Origin: Streptomyces lavendulae subsp. lavendulae
GTDB taxonomy: Bacteria > Actinomycetota > Actinomycetes > Streptomycetales > Streptomycetaceae
DNA length: 64,000 bases
Assembly: GCF_002803845.1 (NCBI RefSeq)
Contig: NZ_CP024985.1
Location: forward strand, 186,001-250,000
Direction of reading: 5' to 3'
Part shown: piece by piece, positions 1 through 7,618 of the stretch
Layout: the number at the start of each line of letters is the position of its first letter
Position numbering within the stretch: position 1 is the first letter of the stretch
Notes under the pieces: generated by a model
Database searches by the model: none
Told to the model about the DNA's origin: nothing
The model's input: only the letters and a program-made list of their open reading frames with translations
Position numbers and translations under genes: made by a program

Positions 1-132
1 GCGGGTCCAGCCACGCATCCGGATCGTGGGGGTGAGGGCGCGACGGGCCCATGTTCCGCGGGACGGCGGCGTCATCGAGAAACCTGCCTCGTCCTCGAAG
101 ACGATCCAGGCCCCGAGCGCCGCCGCAGTCAT
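1..132 (-). CDS. IS630 transposase orfB (DDE domain), partial at window edge
   Basis: This is the N-terminal 44 codons of the catalytic half of an IS630 transposase. The frame reads A-W-I-V-F-E-D-E-A-G-F, which holds the first aspartate of the DDE triad, and matches orfB of the copy at 23.9 kb. The ATG (132-130) overlaps the orfA stop as ATGA, so in this copy orfB can be made by translational coupling rather than frameshifting. The remainder, including the second D and the E, lies outside the window. Confidence 0.7.
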   Translation of the reverse strand, partial: MTAAALGAWIVFEDEAGFSMTPPSRGTWARRALTPTIRMRGWTR

Positions 133-611
133 TCCACGTGCGGCCACGTGTCCTTCATCCAGCTGGCCACCGCGGCATCGTCCCGTTCCAGGGCGCGCCT
201 GGCCGGAGCCTGCCGGCTCCAGCCTCCACGCCGCATGGTCTGGTAGACCGCCGCGATGCTCAGGCTCACACGCAACCGGCGGCGGATGACCGCCTGGATC
301 CTGGCCAGCGTCCAGGTCTGGTCCGGCCAGCCATGAGCGATGGGGCCTTTGTCGAGCTCTGCTTCCAGCACTGCGAACTGTTCGGGGCCGATCTTCGGCC
401 GGCACATCGGCCCGCTCGAACGCAGTGCCCGGCGGCCGCCCTCACGCCAGGTCCGGCGCCAGCGCTGCACCGACCGCTCACTGACCCGTAATCGCTTCGC
501 GATCACCTGATTCGTCAGCCCTTCAGCGAACCAGCCTGCCGCCTCCAGGCGAAGAGCCTCCCGGAAAGCCTGACGCTCCGACGTCAGACCCCCACCCTGC
601 GGATACCTCAT
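129..611 (-). CDS. IS630 transposase orfA (helix-turn-helix DNA-binding half)
   Basis: A 160-residue protein with winged-helix/HTH character: residues about 15-50 contain ANQ-like helix-turn-helix residues (TNQVIAKRLRVSERSVQRW), followed by an arginine-rich linker and a second helical domain (GPIAHGWPDQ-TWTLARIQ). It is clearly homologous to orfA at 23436. It ends in GTG GAA TGA, whose last bases overlap the orfB ATG. The start ATG at 611 is shared with the other copy (M-R-Y-P-Q-G-G-G-L). Its role is binding the element's ends; catalysis lies in orfB. Confidence 0.8.
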   Translation of the reverse strand: MRYPQGGGLTSERQAFREALRLEAAGWFAEGLTNQVIAKRLRVSERSVQRWRRTWREGGRRALRSSGPMCRPKIGPEQFAVLEAELDKGPIAHGWPDQTWTLARIQAVIRRRLRVSLSIAAVYQTMRRGGWSRQAPARRALERDDAAVASWMKDTWPHVE

Positions 612-661
612 ACAACCGGCATACCGCGACGATCAGCAGCCGTCAGCCCCCGACACAACGT

Positions 662-2449
662 AAAAATCCTCAGTATGTCACCGCGCAGGCCGCGGCCGAT
701 GCCGGCAGGTCTGCGTTTCGTGTATCCGATCCGGCGAACGACGCCATCCAGCTCGGCTCCCCGTACGTCACCACGGACTCGACCGCGACGCTGATCGTGC
801 TCACCGGGCAGGCATCGAAGACAATCGCCGAACAGCAGAAGGCCATAGCCGAAGCACACGCCAAGAACGCCCAAGAAGAAGCCGCCAACGCCAAGGCCCT
901 TGCCAACCAGGCGCAGGAAGACACCAAGGCCGCCTACCAGCACTCCGCCAACGCGGCCGGTTACGCCGCTGACGCCCGCGGCTACGCCAAGGAAGCCCTT
1001 GGCTACTCAGCCGAGGCCGCCACGTCCGCGTCCCTGGCCGCGGCCTCCCTGGCCCGCACCACCGAATTCGGCCGCCAGGCGGCAGAAGACGCCGTCGCAG
1101 CAGACCAGGCCGCAGACCGCTCCGAAGGCCACGCCAAGGACGCACGCAACTCCGCCGACCAGGCAGCCCTCGACGCCACCGCCGCCCGCAACGCGGCAGC
1201 CCAGGCCGAACAGGACGCCAAGGCAGCCCGCACAGCGGCCGACCGCGCCGCCACCGAAGCCGAACAAGCGGCGAAGGACGCCGACAAGTACGCCAAGGAA
1301 GCCCAGGAATCAGCCGACCGCGCCGAGAAGGCCGCCAAGGCGAAACAGATCAACGCCGGAACCGTCGTCGACCAGACCGGTGGCTCCATCGGCAACATGT
1401 TCTACGCCGTCAAGCGCATCGACAAAATCGGGGATCCCCAGACGGTAAAGAAGACCGAAGCCTGCGACAGCTGGATCGACAAGCTCGCCTACAGGGGCGG
1501 CTGCACCGTCACGGTGAAGATCCGGTACAAGGCACTCCTCGACCTGTACCTGTGTAACGCGCCGGTCCTGGACCCATCGAAGTCCACGTGTCCCGCTGAT
1601 GCGACGACCTATCTGGGCGAGTACCCGACTGCGGAACTGTCCCAAGAGCTCACGCACACCATCACGATGGCCGAATACCAGGCGACCGTAGACCCAGTCG
1701 ACATCCTCTTCGGCAGCTGGATCAAGTGCGTTCAGAAAATCGTACCCGGCGGCGAGAACGGAAGCTGGGGCGGATGCGCCTGGGCCGGGGTGGACGTCGC
1801 CCTCCTGTTCTCAGGGAAAATCCTCAGGCCGATCGCTGACGCCGTCAGGGCGGCTGATGCCGCCGCCAGGACCGGTATCGGCGTCGCGGACGCCTACAAG
1901 GCCCTGCGCACGCTTGGCCTGACCGAGACCGCTATCGAGGGTATCGGCGCCAGAGCACTGAGCGGATTCGCCGAAATGTGCGCCACCAAACCAAGGGCCA
2001 AGGCTCTTCGTGTGGCAGCCGCGCAGAGCGACGACCCTTGCATGGGGATGATTCCCTATTACAGCACGGAACTCAGCCGAATGGCATACACGGCCAGAAA
2101 AGCAGCAGGATTCACCTCTGGTCGCAATGTTGCGGTAGCGAGGGTTCCCGGCTGGAATAATCCGAAGACTGGCGATCTCGTGGTCGGCTTCAGTAAGGGG
2201 GATGGATATCACTCAGAGGATCACATCCTCGACCAGCTGAAGGCGAAGAACTTCAAGCCGTCTCAGATCACCGAGCTTTACAGCGAGCGGAGCCCCTGCC
2301 CCGAGTGCAAGCCCAAGTTGGCGGCAGTACTAGAGCCCGGGACCCCGATCTCGTGGTCCGTTCCCGACGGCGCAGGTTCAAGCGACTGGCTCTACGCCAT
2401 GATCCAGGCGCTAGAGAGGCCGTCCTTCAAACAGTCCGCTGAACAATAA
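662..2449 (+). CDS. 5'-truncated polymorphic toxin with C-terminal deaminase-like domain
   Basis: The frame is open from the edge of the IS630 element at 662, with no start there; the first usable start is GTG 797 (550 residues). Everything from 662 on reads as one alanine-rich coiled coil (Q-A-A-A-D-A-G-R-S-A-F; roughly 210 residues of A-A-x-D-A heptads), so the N-terminal secretion part was lost to the insertion. A middle region with several cysteines follows. The last ~90 residues carry H-S-E-D-H and, later, S-P-C-P-E-C, the zinc-ligand and catalytic signature of the cytidine-deaminase fold used by polymorphic toxins (resembles the XOO_2897-like deaminase group). The likely activity is nucleic-acid base or nucleotide deamination. 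A candidate immunity gene follows at 2519. The assignment to a deaminase is by motif only. Confidence 0.65.
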   Translation, partial: KNPQYVTAQAAADAGRSAFRVSDPANDAIQLGSPYVTTDSTATLIVLTGQASKTIAEQQKAIAEAHAKNAQEEAANAKALANQAQEDTKAAYQHSANAAGYAADARGYAKEALGYSAEAATSASLAAASLARTTEFGRQAAEDAVAADQAADRSEGHAKDARNSADQAALDATAARNAAAQAEQDAKAARTAADRAATEAEQAAKDADKYAKEAQESADRAEKAAKAKQINAGTVVDQTGGSIGNMFYAVKRIDKIGDPQTVKKTEACDSWIDKLAYRGGCTVTVKIRYKALLDLYLCNAPVLDPSKSTCPADATTYLGEYPTAELSQELTHTITMAEYQATVDPVDILFGSWIKCVQKIVPGGENGSWGGCAWAGVDVALLFSGKILRPIADAVRAADAAARTGIGVADAYKALRTLGLTETAIEGIGARALSGFAEMCATKPRAKALRVAAAQSDDPCMGMIPYYSTELSRMAYTARKAAGFTSGRNVAVARVPGWNNPKTGDLVVGFSKGDGYHSEDHILDQLKAKNFKPSQITELYSERSPCPECKPKLAAVLEPGTPISWSVPDGAGSSDWLYAMIQALERPSFKQSAEQ

Positions 2450-2518
2450 GATCAAGGTGCGGTGGGCCTCCCCGCCCTGCCGCCCACCACACCTGGCCAC
2501 AAGAAGGAGGAAAAACTC

Positions 2519-2974
2519 TTGACAGAGTATGGGTTCATCCGCGCTTCCGATGAGGTTCTATCCATCCGAAATAAACTAGCGGACCAGGTCATCCAGGCTC
2601 TCCAGCGCGCCGGCTTGCCTGCTTTTCGTGAAGGAGAATCCGGATTCCAGGACCAGGCTGGCGCGGTGGTCCATGTCGAACCAGACGCCGAGACAATGTC
2701 AGCATCGGTATCCGTGGGATGGCGATGCAGCGCCGGTCAACTGCAGTCCGCTTTGGAGGATCTCACCTCGGGACTAACTGACACTCCTGCCACCCGCTAC
2801 CCTGGCACGGTTGGTCTACATATGCAGATACCACTCATCAAGATTCTACTGTCGGCGGGGATCATCGCCACCCCCAATAATGACAATATGAATCCGAGTC
2901 ATGTCCTAATTTTCGGGCGGACATCTGACCTACCACCCGAACTGAGGCCCACGTTCCTTCCACCAGGAACGTAA
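2519..2974 (+). CDS. Candidate immunity protein of the deaminase toxin
   Basis: I chose TTG 2519 because AAGGAGG sits 8 bases upstream, whereas the longer in-frame GTG start at 2462 has no ribosome site. The product is 151 residues, starts M-T-E-Y-G-F-I-R, is soluble, lacks a signal peptide and has no family I recognise. It begins 69 bases after the toxin stop, and a hairpin follows its own stop. Codon use is more A/T-tolerant than in the housekeeping-like genes here, typical of toxin/immunity cargo. Function is inferred purely from position: small cytosolic protein directly downstream of a toxin C-terminus. Confidence 0.55.
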   Translation: MTEYGFIRASDEVLSIRNKLADQVIQALQRAGLPAFREGESGFQDQAGAVVHVEPDAETMSASVSVGWRCSAGQLQSALEDLTSGLTDTPATRYPGTVGLHMQIPLIKILLSAGIIATPNNDNMNPSHVLIFGRTSDLPPELRPTFLPPGT

Positions 2975-2990
2975 CCAAAGGAAATTCCTG

Positions 2991-3022
2991 AACGGTCCGT
3001 CGGTTTCCATCGACGGGCCGTT
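2991..3022 (+). terminator. Hairpin after the toxin/immunity pair
   Basis: AACGGTCCGTCG (2991-3002) and CGACGGGCCGTT (3011-3022) form a 12-bp stem with one G-T wobble and an 8-base loop, 17 bases after the immunity stop. Confidence 0.6.
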
Positions 3023-3397
3023 CCGGCCGTCCCAGCCGAACCTCGGCATCTTCGCATCGGGAAGCCGCCATCACATGCGACAGCACACAGTCAGCGGCCC
3101 CCGCCGGCAGCACCATCGCAGGCTGCTCGGCCGCGTAGACAGCAGTGGCGGGAAGCGACAGAGTCAGAGCCGCGGCGGCCGTGGTCACGGCCCACATCAT
3201 GAGGCCGCTCGTACCGTCCACTCACGCAACGGCCCTCTGGCGAACACAACCCTCACCCGGCTTGAGCCACCGGGCTCAGAACTTGGCAGCACCGGCTGGC
3301 GGCGAAAGCACAGCGACGGCGATAGACGGCTCTCGTACTGTCATGCGGCACTAACCTTGGTGCGCCGCAGTGATGTTCCAGGGGGGAGCTACCCACC
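3023..3397. other. Intergenic stretch, possible gene debris
   Basis: No convincing gene. A minus-strand frame begins near 3200 with a signal-peptide-like start (M-M-W-A-V-T-T-A-A-A-A-L) but runs into the terminator hairpin and immunity gene; it is at best a remnant of a small secreted protein. Confidence 0.4.
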
Positions 3398-3461
3398 GTG
3401 CAACCTTTGCAAGAGCAGGAACCCGAGCAGGTCGCCGACTACCGGCCTCTTGGCCGCCTAG
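3398..3461 (+). pseudogene. 5' fragment of a Ser/Thr kinase-like gene, cut by IS5
   Basis: GTG 3398 follows GGGGGGAG. The 21 codons end in A-D-Y-R-P-L-G-R-L-G, which matches the first strand before the glycine-rich loop of Hanks-type kinases (compare Y-T-L-M-G-R-V-G and Y-R-I-L-G-I-L-G in the kinases at 27.5 and 31.9 kb). The frame is interrupted at CTAG (3458-3461), the IS5 target. No continuation is found on the other side of the element, so the rest was probably deleted. Confidence 0.5.
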
Positions 3462-3488
3462 GGTCTGCCGTCAAAGTGATCTTGCGTT

Positions 3489-3836
3489 GTGGATCATGGT
3501 CGGGTGATACGTCGCCATGAACTGTCGGACGCTGAGTGGGAACTCGTGCAGCCGTTGCTGCCGCAGCCTGCGCTGGGGCGGCCGCGGCTGGACGACCGGA
3601 CGGTCCTGAACGGGATCGTGTGGAAGTTCCGGACCGGGGTCGCCTGGCGGGACGTGCCCGACCGGTACGGGTCGTGGGCCAGCCTCCACACCCGTTTCCG
3701 CCGGTGGGCGGCGGACGGAACATTCGAGCGGATGCTCCAGGCCGCGCAGGCGCAAGCGGACGCGGCAGGCGACATCGAGTGGCTGGTGTCGGTGGACTCC
3801 ACCGTTGTCCGTGCCCACCAGCACGCGTCCGGGGCC
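3489..3836 (+). pseudogene. IS5-family transposase, N-terminal part (split by IS110)
   Basis: Reads R-R-H-E-L-S-D-A-E-W-E-L through V-D-S-T-V-V-R-A-H-Q-H-A-S-G-A. This is the N-terminal domain plus the first catalytic aspartate (VDST) of an IS5-family DDE transposase. The frame then enters the IS110 element and stops at 3872. The distal half is at 5265-5798. Confidence 0.8.
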
Positions 3837-5065
3837 CGAAAAGGTGCCTCTATGGCCTTCGTCAAGCCGTAGCCGGTATGGGCGGCTGGGTAGAAGGTGC
3901 CGTCTCGGAGCATGGCGAAGAGGACGTCGATGCGGCGTCGGGCGAGCGCGATGAGGGCTGCGATGTGGTGTTTTCCCTCGCGGCGTTTGCGGTCGTAGTA
4001 GGCGCGTGACTCCGGTTGGGACAAGGAGGCGAACGCGGCGAGGTAGAAGGCTCGTTTGAGCTGTTTGTTGCCTCGCCGGGAAGGATGTTCGCCGCGGATG
4101 GAGGAGCCGGAACTGCGGGTCACGGGTGCCAGGCCGGCGTAGGCGGCGAGGTGGCCGGCGGTGGCGAAACCGCTGCCGTCACCGACGTCGATCAGGATGC
4201 GGGCCGCGGTCCTGATCCCGATGCCGGGCATCGAGATCAGGACCTGGGAAAGAGGGTGGGCCTCCAGGAGTTCCTCGATCCGGGTGGCGAGGAGTTTTCG
4301 CTGGTCAAGGACGGATTGGAGGGAGCTGGCGAGGCTGGGGACGATCAGCGCGGCGGCGTCAGTGCCCGGGACGACGACGGTCTGTTCGTCGAGTGCGGTG
4401 AAGATGTCCTCGACCAGCTGCTCGGCCATCCGCGGTGCCTTGGGACGTATCAGGGTCGCCAGGCGGCGGCGTCCGGCCTTGCGGATCCGGGCCGGGGAGC
4501 CGAACTGGTCCAGCAGTTTCAGCACGGCCGGGTGCTGGATCCGCGGGCCCAGGACACGTTCCAGAGAGGGGTGGATCTGGGTGATCAGGCCGCGGAGCCG
4601 GTTGGCGATCCGGGTGGACTCGCCCGCGAGATCGTCGTCAAACCCGGCGATCATCGCGAGCTCGGCAACCGTTTCGTTCGCGAGATCGATCGTCCGCCGG
4701 GTGTGGGGCATCGCTCTGGCGGCGTCCGCGATGATGAACGCGTCGCGGGCGTCGGTTTTCGCCTCGCCAGGATAGAGATCGGCGATCCGCCGCATCGTCA
4801 GTCCCGGCAGATAGGCGACCTGGCAGCCTGTGTCCCGGGCGACCGCCAGCGGCAGGGCTCCGATGGAAGCAGGCTGGTCGACGACCACCAGCACCGTTCC
4901 GTGCTTGGCCTGGAGCTTGTCGAACAGCTCCCGCAGTTTCGGTTCGCTGTTGGGCAGAGGCTTGTCGAACACCCTCTTCCCCGCCCGGTTCAGGGCAGTG
5001 GCATGGTGATCGCCCTTGCCGACGTCCAGGCCCAGATAGACGTCGATGCCACTCTCGTGCGACAT
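3494..5065 (-). CDS. IS110-family transposase (DEDD recombinase) with chimeric C-terminus
   Basis: Residues 1-150 form the RuvC-like DEDD domain (G-L-D-V-G-K-G-D-H-H; D-A-R-D-A). Residues ~265-345 form the C-terminal Transposase_20 region (S-M-P-G-I-G; A-Y-A-G-L-A-P; R-G-N-K-Q-L-K-R), containing the serine thought to act as nucleophile. The element's own sequence ends at 3837 without a stop, so the reading frame continues ~110 codons antisense through the host IS5 gene to 3494. In its native state the element relies on target DNA for its stop codon. About 410 residues are genuine. Probably still active. Confidence 0.8.
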   Translation of the reverse strand: MSHESGIDVYLGLDVGKGDHHATALNRAGKRVFDKPLPNSEPKLRELFDKLQAKHGTVLVVVDQPASIGALPLAVARDTGCQVAYLPGLTMRRIADLYPGEAKTDARDAFIIADAARAMPHTRRTIDLANETVAELAMIAGFDDDLAGESTRIANRLRGLITQIHPSLERVLGPRIQHPAVLKLLDQFGSPARIRKAGRRRLATLIRPKAPRMAEQLVEDIFTALDEQTVVVPGTDAAALIVPSLASSLQSVLDQRKLLATRIEELLEAHPLSQVLISMPGIGIRTAARILIDVGDGSGFATAGHLAAYAGLAPVTRSSGSSIRGEHPSRRGNKQLKRAFYLAAFASLSQPESRAYYDRKRREGKHHIAALIALARRRIDVLFAMLRDGTFYPAAHTGYGLTKAIEAPFRAPDACWWARTTVESTDTSHSMSPAASACACAAWSIRSNVPSAAHRRKRVWRLAHDPYRSGTSRQATPVRNFHTIPFRTVRSSSRGRPSAGCGSNGCTSSHSASDSSWRRITRP

Positions 5066-5264
5066 GCCCTTCGCTCCCGTGCTCGCCCGTTCCCCGGCCT
5101 CACCTGCGGCATCAGCGTGCCGGCATCCACGTTACGAAGAGATGCCTCGCCCATCCACGGGTCCGGCGCTCGTGCCTCTAATCAGCGGTCTGCCAATGCC
5201 TCCGACACCGGCGACACCACCTTTTCGATCATCATCGACTGGGGGCTCAAGTCATACCGGGGCC
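3837..5264 (-). mobile_element. IS110-family element inserted in IS5
   Basis: Bounded by an 8-bp direct repeat CCGGGGCC (3829-3836 and 5257-5264), one copy of which belongs to the disrupted gene. The element carries a single minus-strand transposase. No terminal inverted repeats are evident, as usual for IS110. The ~200 bases upstream of the transposase start (5066-5256) are the region where IS110 elements can encode the guide (bridge) RNA. Confidence 0.7.
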
Positions 5265-5798
5265 GAAGGCCGGGAGCCTCATTACGAGGCCACGAAGACG
5301 GTAACGGGGCTCCGCAGCCCGGCCCTCGGCCGGTCCCGCAGCGGGCTGACCAGCAAGATTCACCTGGCCCGCGACGGGACGGGCCGACCCCTCGCGTTCG
5401 TCCTGACCAGCGGGAACATCAACGACTGTACCCAGTTCACCGCCGTGATGGACGCGATACGGGTGCCCCGGATCGGGCCGGGCAGACCGCGCATCAGGCC
5501 CGACCACGTCATAGGCGACAAGGGCTACAGCTCGAAGGCCATCCGTTCTTGGCTGCGACGCCGCGGCATCACGCACACGATCCCGGAACGATCCGACCAG
5601 GTCCGCAACCGAACCCAGCGAGGCAGCCGGGGCGGCCGACCGCTGGCTTTCAACAAGCAGGTCTACAAGCACCGCAACGTCGTGGAACGGTGCTTCAACC
5701 GCCTCAAGCAATGGCGCGGCATCGCGACCAGGTACGACAAGACCGCCCAGTCCTACCAAGCAGCTGTCACCCTCGCGTCGCTCCTGATGTGGGCGTGA
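5265..5798 (+). pseudogene. IS5-family transposase, C-terminal part
   Basis: Continues the 3489 frame after removal of IS110: A-L-G-R-S-R-S-G-L-T-S-K-I-H-L, G-D-K-G-Y-S-S (second D) and R-N-V-V-E-R-C-F-N (catalytic E). Ends with TGA 17 bases before the right end of the IS. Intact apart from the IS110 insertion. Confidence 0.8.
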
Positions 5799-5849
5799 CA
5801 CTTTGACGACAACTCCTAGCCCGCACAGGTGATACGAAACAGGCAGTCA

Positions 5850-6953
5850 GAGGGCGTTTAGCTCATAATTTTGGTTTTTTGAGCCGGTATGGGCTTGCGG
5901 CCGGTCGGGGCTGCTGGGGTTGGTGTGGTTCATGGTGCGAAAGTGGCTGCCAGACGGGCTTCTTGGGCTGCCTCCTCCTGTTTCATCCCAAGCCGCCGGG
6001 TTTCACGCCGTGTGCTTCGGGCGCCGGTCCGCGCGCCTGGGCCACCTGGGTAGCCCGGAATCATGCCTGAACGCCGCCGATACCCAAGCGATCTGTCCGA
6101 TGCCCGGTGGGAGCTGGTCGAGCCGGTCCTGACCGCCTGGCGGTCCGAGCGCCGCGGCCGAGGCCTGGACATCGGCCGGCCTCCGGACCACGATCTGCGG
6201 AGCCTGCTGGACGCAGTCCTCTACGTGAACCGGACGGGCATCCCGTGGCGCTACCTTCCGCACGACTACCCGCACTGGAACACCATCTACGCCTACTTCG
6301 CCCGCTGGCAGGAAGAGGGTGTCTTCGACCAGCTCAATACCCTCCTGCGACGTCAAGTCCGCAGGCAGGAGGGCCGCGAGGAGGAACCGACCGCCTGCGT
6401 CATCGACTCCCAGAGCATCAAAACCTCTACCAACGTGCCCGCCTGCGAGCAGGGCATCGACGCCGGAAAGAAGATTGTCGGACGCAAGCGGAGCATCGTC
6501 ATCGACACCGTCGGACTCCTCCTGGCCGTCGTGGTCACCGCCGCGAGCGTGCAGGACTCAATCGCCGGGCAGACCCTCATCGAACGGGTCGCATCCGAGC
6601 ATCCCACCATCCGCAAGACCTGGGTCGACGGCGGCTACCGCCAGCACCTCGTCGAGTACGCCGCCACCCTCGGCATCGACATGCACATCGTCCGCCGCGA
6701 CCCCACCACCAGGGGATTTACCGTCCTGCCCCGCCGTTGGACCGTCGAAAGAACCCTCGGCTGGCTTATGAACCACCGCCGTCTCACGCGCGACTACGAA
6801 GCCTGCCCCCACCGCTCCGAAGCCATGATCCACCTCGCGATGATCAACCTCATGACCCGCAGACTCACCGTCGAATCCACCCCCACATGGCGCGGCGCAT
6901 GAACCACTATCAACCCGGCAATCCGGGATGAAACAACAGGAGGAAACGCCCTC
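5850..6953 (+). mobile_element. Second IS5-family element with complete ends
   Basis: Inverted repeat GAGGGCGTTT (5850-5859) and AAACGCCCTC (6944-6953), flanked by TCA on both sides (5847-5849 and 6954-6956). The 3-bp duplication fits the T-N-A target of the ISL2/IS1031 subgroups. Total 1104 bp with one transposase. Confidence 0.8.
6063..6902 (+). CDS. IS5-family transposase (intact)
   Basis: 279 residues, starting M-P-E-R-R-R-Y-P-S-D-L-S-D-A-R-W. The N-terminal DUF4096-like domain includes G-I-P-W-R-Y-L-P. The DDE catalytic core shows A-C-V-I-D-S-Q-S (first D), W-V-D-G-G-Y-R (second D) and the R-W-T-V-E-R-T-L-G-W (E) signature, followed by the basic R-L-T-R-D-Y-E. It is a single uninterrupted frame inside perfect inverted repeats, so likely functional. 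Upstream 5860-6062 holds no other gene. Confidence 0.9.
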   Translation: MPERRRYPSDLSDARWELVEPVLTAWRSERRGRGLDIGRPPDHDLRSLLDAVLYVNRTGIPWRYLPHDYPHWNTIYAYFARWQEEGVFDQLNTLLRRQVRRQEGREEEPTACVIDSQSIKTSTNVPACEQGIDAGKKIVGRKRSIVIDTVGLLLAVVVTAASVQDSIAGQTLIERVASEHPTIRKTWVDGGYRQHLVEYAATLGIDMHIVRRDPTTRGFTVLPRRWTVERTLGWLMNHRRLTRDYEACPHRSEAMIHLAMINLMTRRLTVESTPTWRGA

Positions 6954-7514
6954 TCACGGTGGGGTGGCCAACAGCGTCCACACGCCGTGGGACAGATCGA
7001 GCACGCCCTCGATCATCCGGCTGGCCGCCAGGGCCAGCGGCATCCGGACGGCGTTCTGGAAGTACACCGACCGCGGCGTGAGATGGGCCGGCACGCGGCG
7101 CGCGTACAGCGAGAGCGCGGGCCGCCCTGCGTACCGGAACAGGCCCGGCCGATCCGCAGGCGACGTCGTGTCCGCGGGCACGGGCGCGCCGAGCACGATC
7201 CGCGCCGCAGTGACCACGAGGGTCCCGGTGTGCGCGATGTCCAGGACGATCGCGCCACCGCGCACCACGGCCGCGCTGCTCGTACCCGGCACCGGCAAGT
7301 CGATGCGGTGGGCCTCGAAGTCCGCCGCGGCGGCGGTGCACGGGGCGTCGGAGGGCTCCGGGCCCCGGCCGGACAGCCCGAGGGCGACCTCGTGGCACGC
7401 GGTGGCCGAGGCGCCATGAACAGGACACCACGACCAGAACCGTGCTGTGGGCACAGTCACCGGCGTGGCGCATGTGCCCGGCGCACAGTGCCGCGTTGTG
7501 CACCGCTCCACCAC
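6954..7514 (-). CDS. Hypothetical protein abutting the IS element
   Basis: 186 codons from the 7514 start, ending in a TGA that coincides with the TCA target duplication of the neighbouring IS. The N-terminal ~40 residues are cysteine-rich and may be spurious; the C-terminal ~120 residues (A-I-V-L-D-I-A-H-T-G-T-L-V-V onwards) look like genuine coding DNA. No family recognised. Because the stop lies exactly at the insertion point, compare with uninterrupted homologues before trusting the end. Confidence 0.4.
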   Translation of the reverse strand: MVERCTTRHCAPGTCATPVTVPTARFWSWCPVHGASATACHEVALGLSGRGPEPSDAPCTAAAADFEAHRIDLPVPGTSSAAVVRGGAIVLDIAHTGTLVVTAARIVLGAPVPADTTSPADRPGLFRYAGRPALSLYARRVPAHLTPRSVYFQNAVRMPLALAASRMIEGVLDLSHGVWTLLATPP

Positions 7515-7618
7515 TCGAGATCACGCCGTGAGCCGGCTCCCTCCGCCTGCACCTGCACCCGTGTCCGACGACTTCAACGCCCGGCAGCCCGGCGTCCGCA
7601 CCCTCAAGGCATCAGGGC

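Larger units (their letters stand above)
1..662 (-). mobile_element. IS630-family insertion sequence, left part cut by the window edge
   Basis: The element carries two overlapping reading frames, orfA and orfB, on the minus strand. Its transposase-5' end can be placed near position 660, because similarity to the second IS630 copy at 23.4 kb stops there. A TA dinucleotide follows at 661-662, the target IS630 elements use. Immediately beyond TA an interrupted toxin reading frame resumes. The other end of the element lies outside the window. Confidence 0.75.
3462..5815 (+). mobile_element. IS5-family element interrupted by an IS110 element
   Basis: The ends share an imperfect inverted repeat (GTCGTCAAAGTG-type, left GCCGTCAAAGTG) and are flanked by CTAG at 3458-3461 and 5816-5819, a 4-bp target duplication. 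The transposase frame is split at 3836/5265. Removing the insertion restores a continuous frame, so the IS110 element arrived later. Confidence 0.8.

Noticed and set aside
3023..3221. Minus-strand frame with a signal-peptide-like start (M-M-W-A-V-T-T-A-A-A-A-L)
   Set aside because: It reads through the terminator hairpin and the immunity gene, has no ribosome site and no matching C-terminus; at most a remnant.
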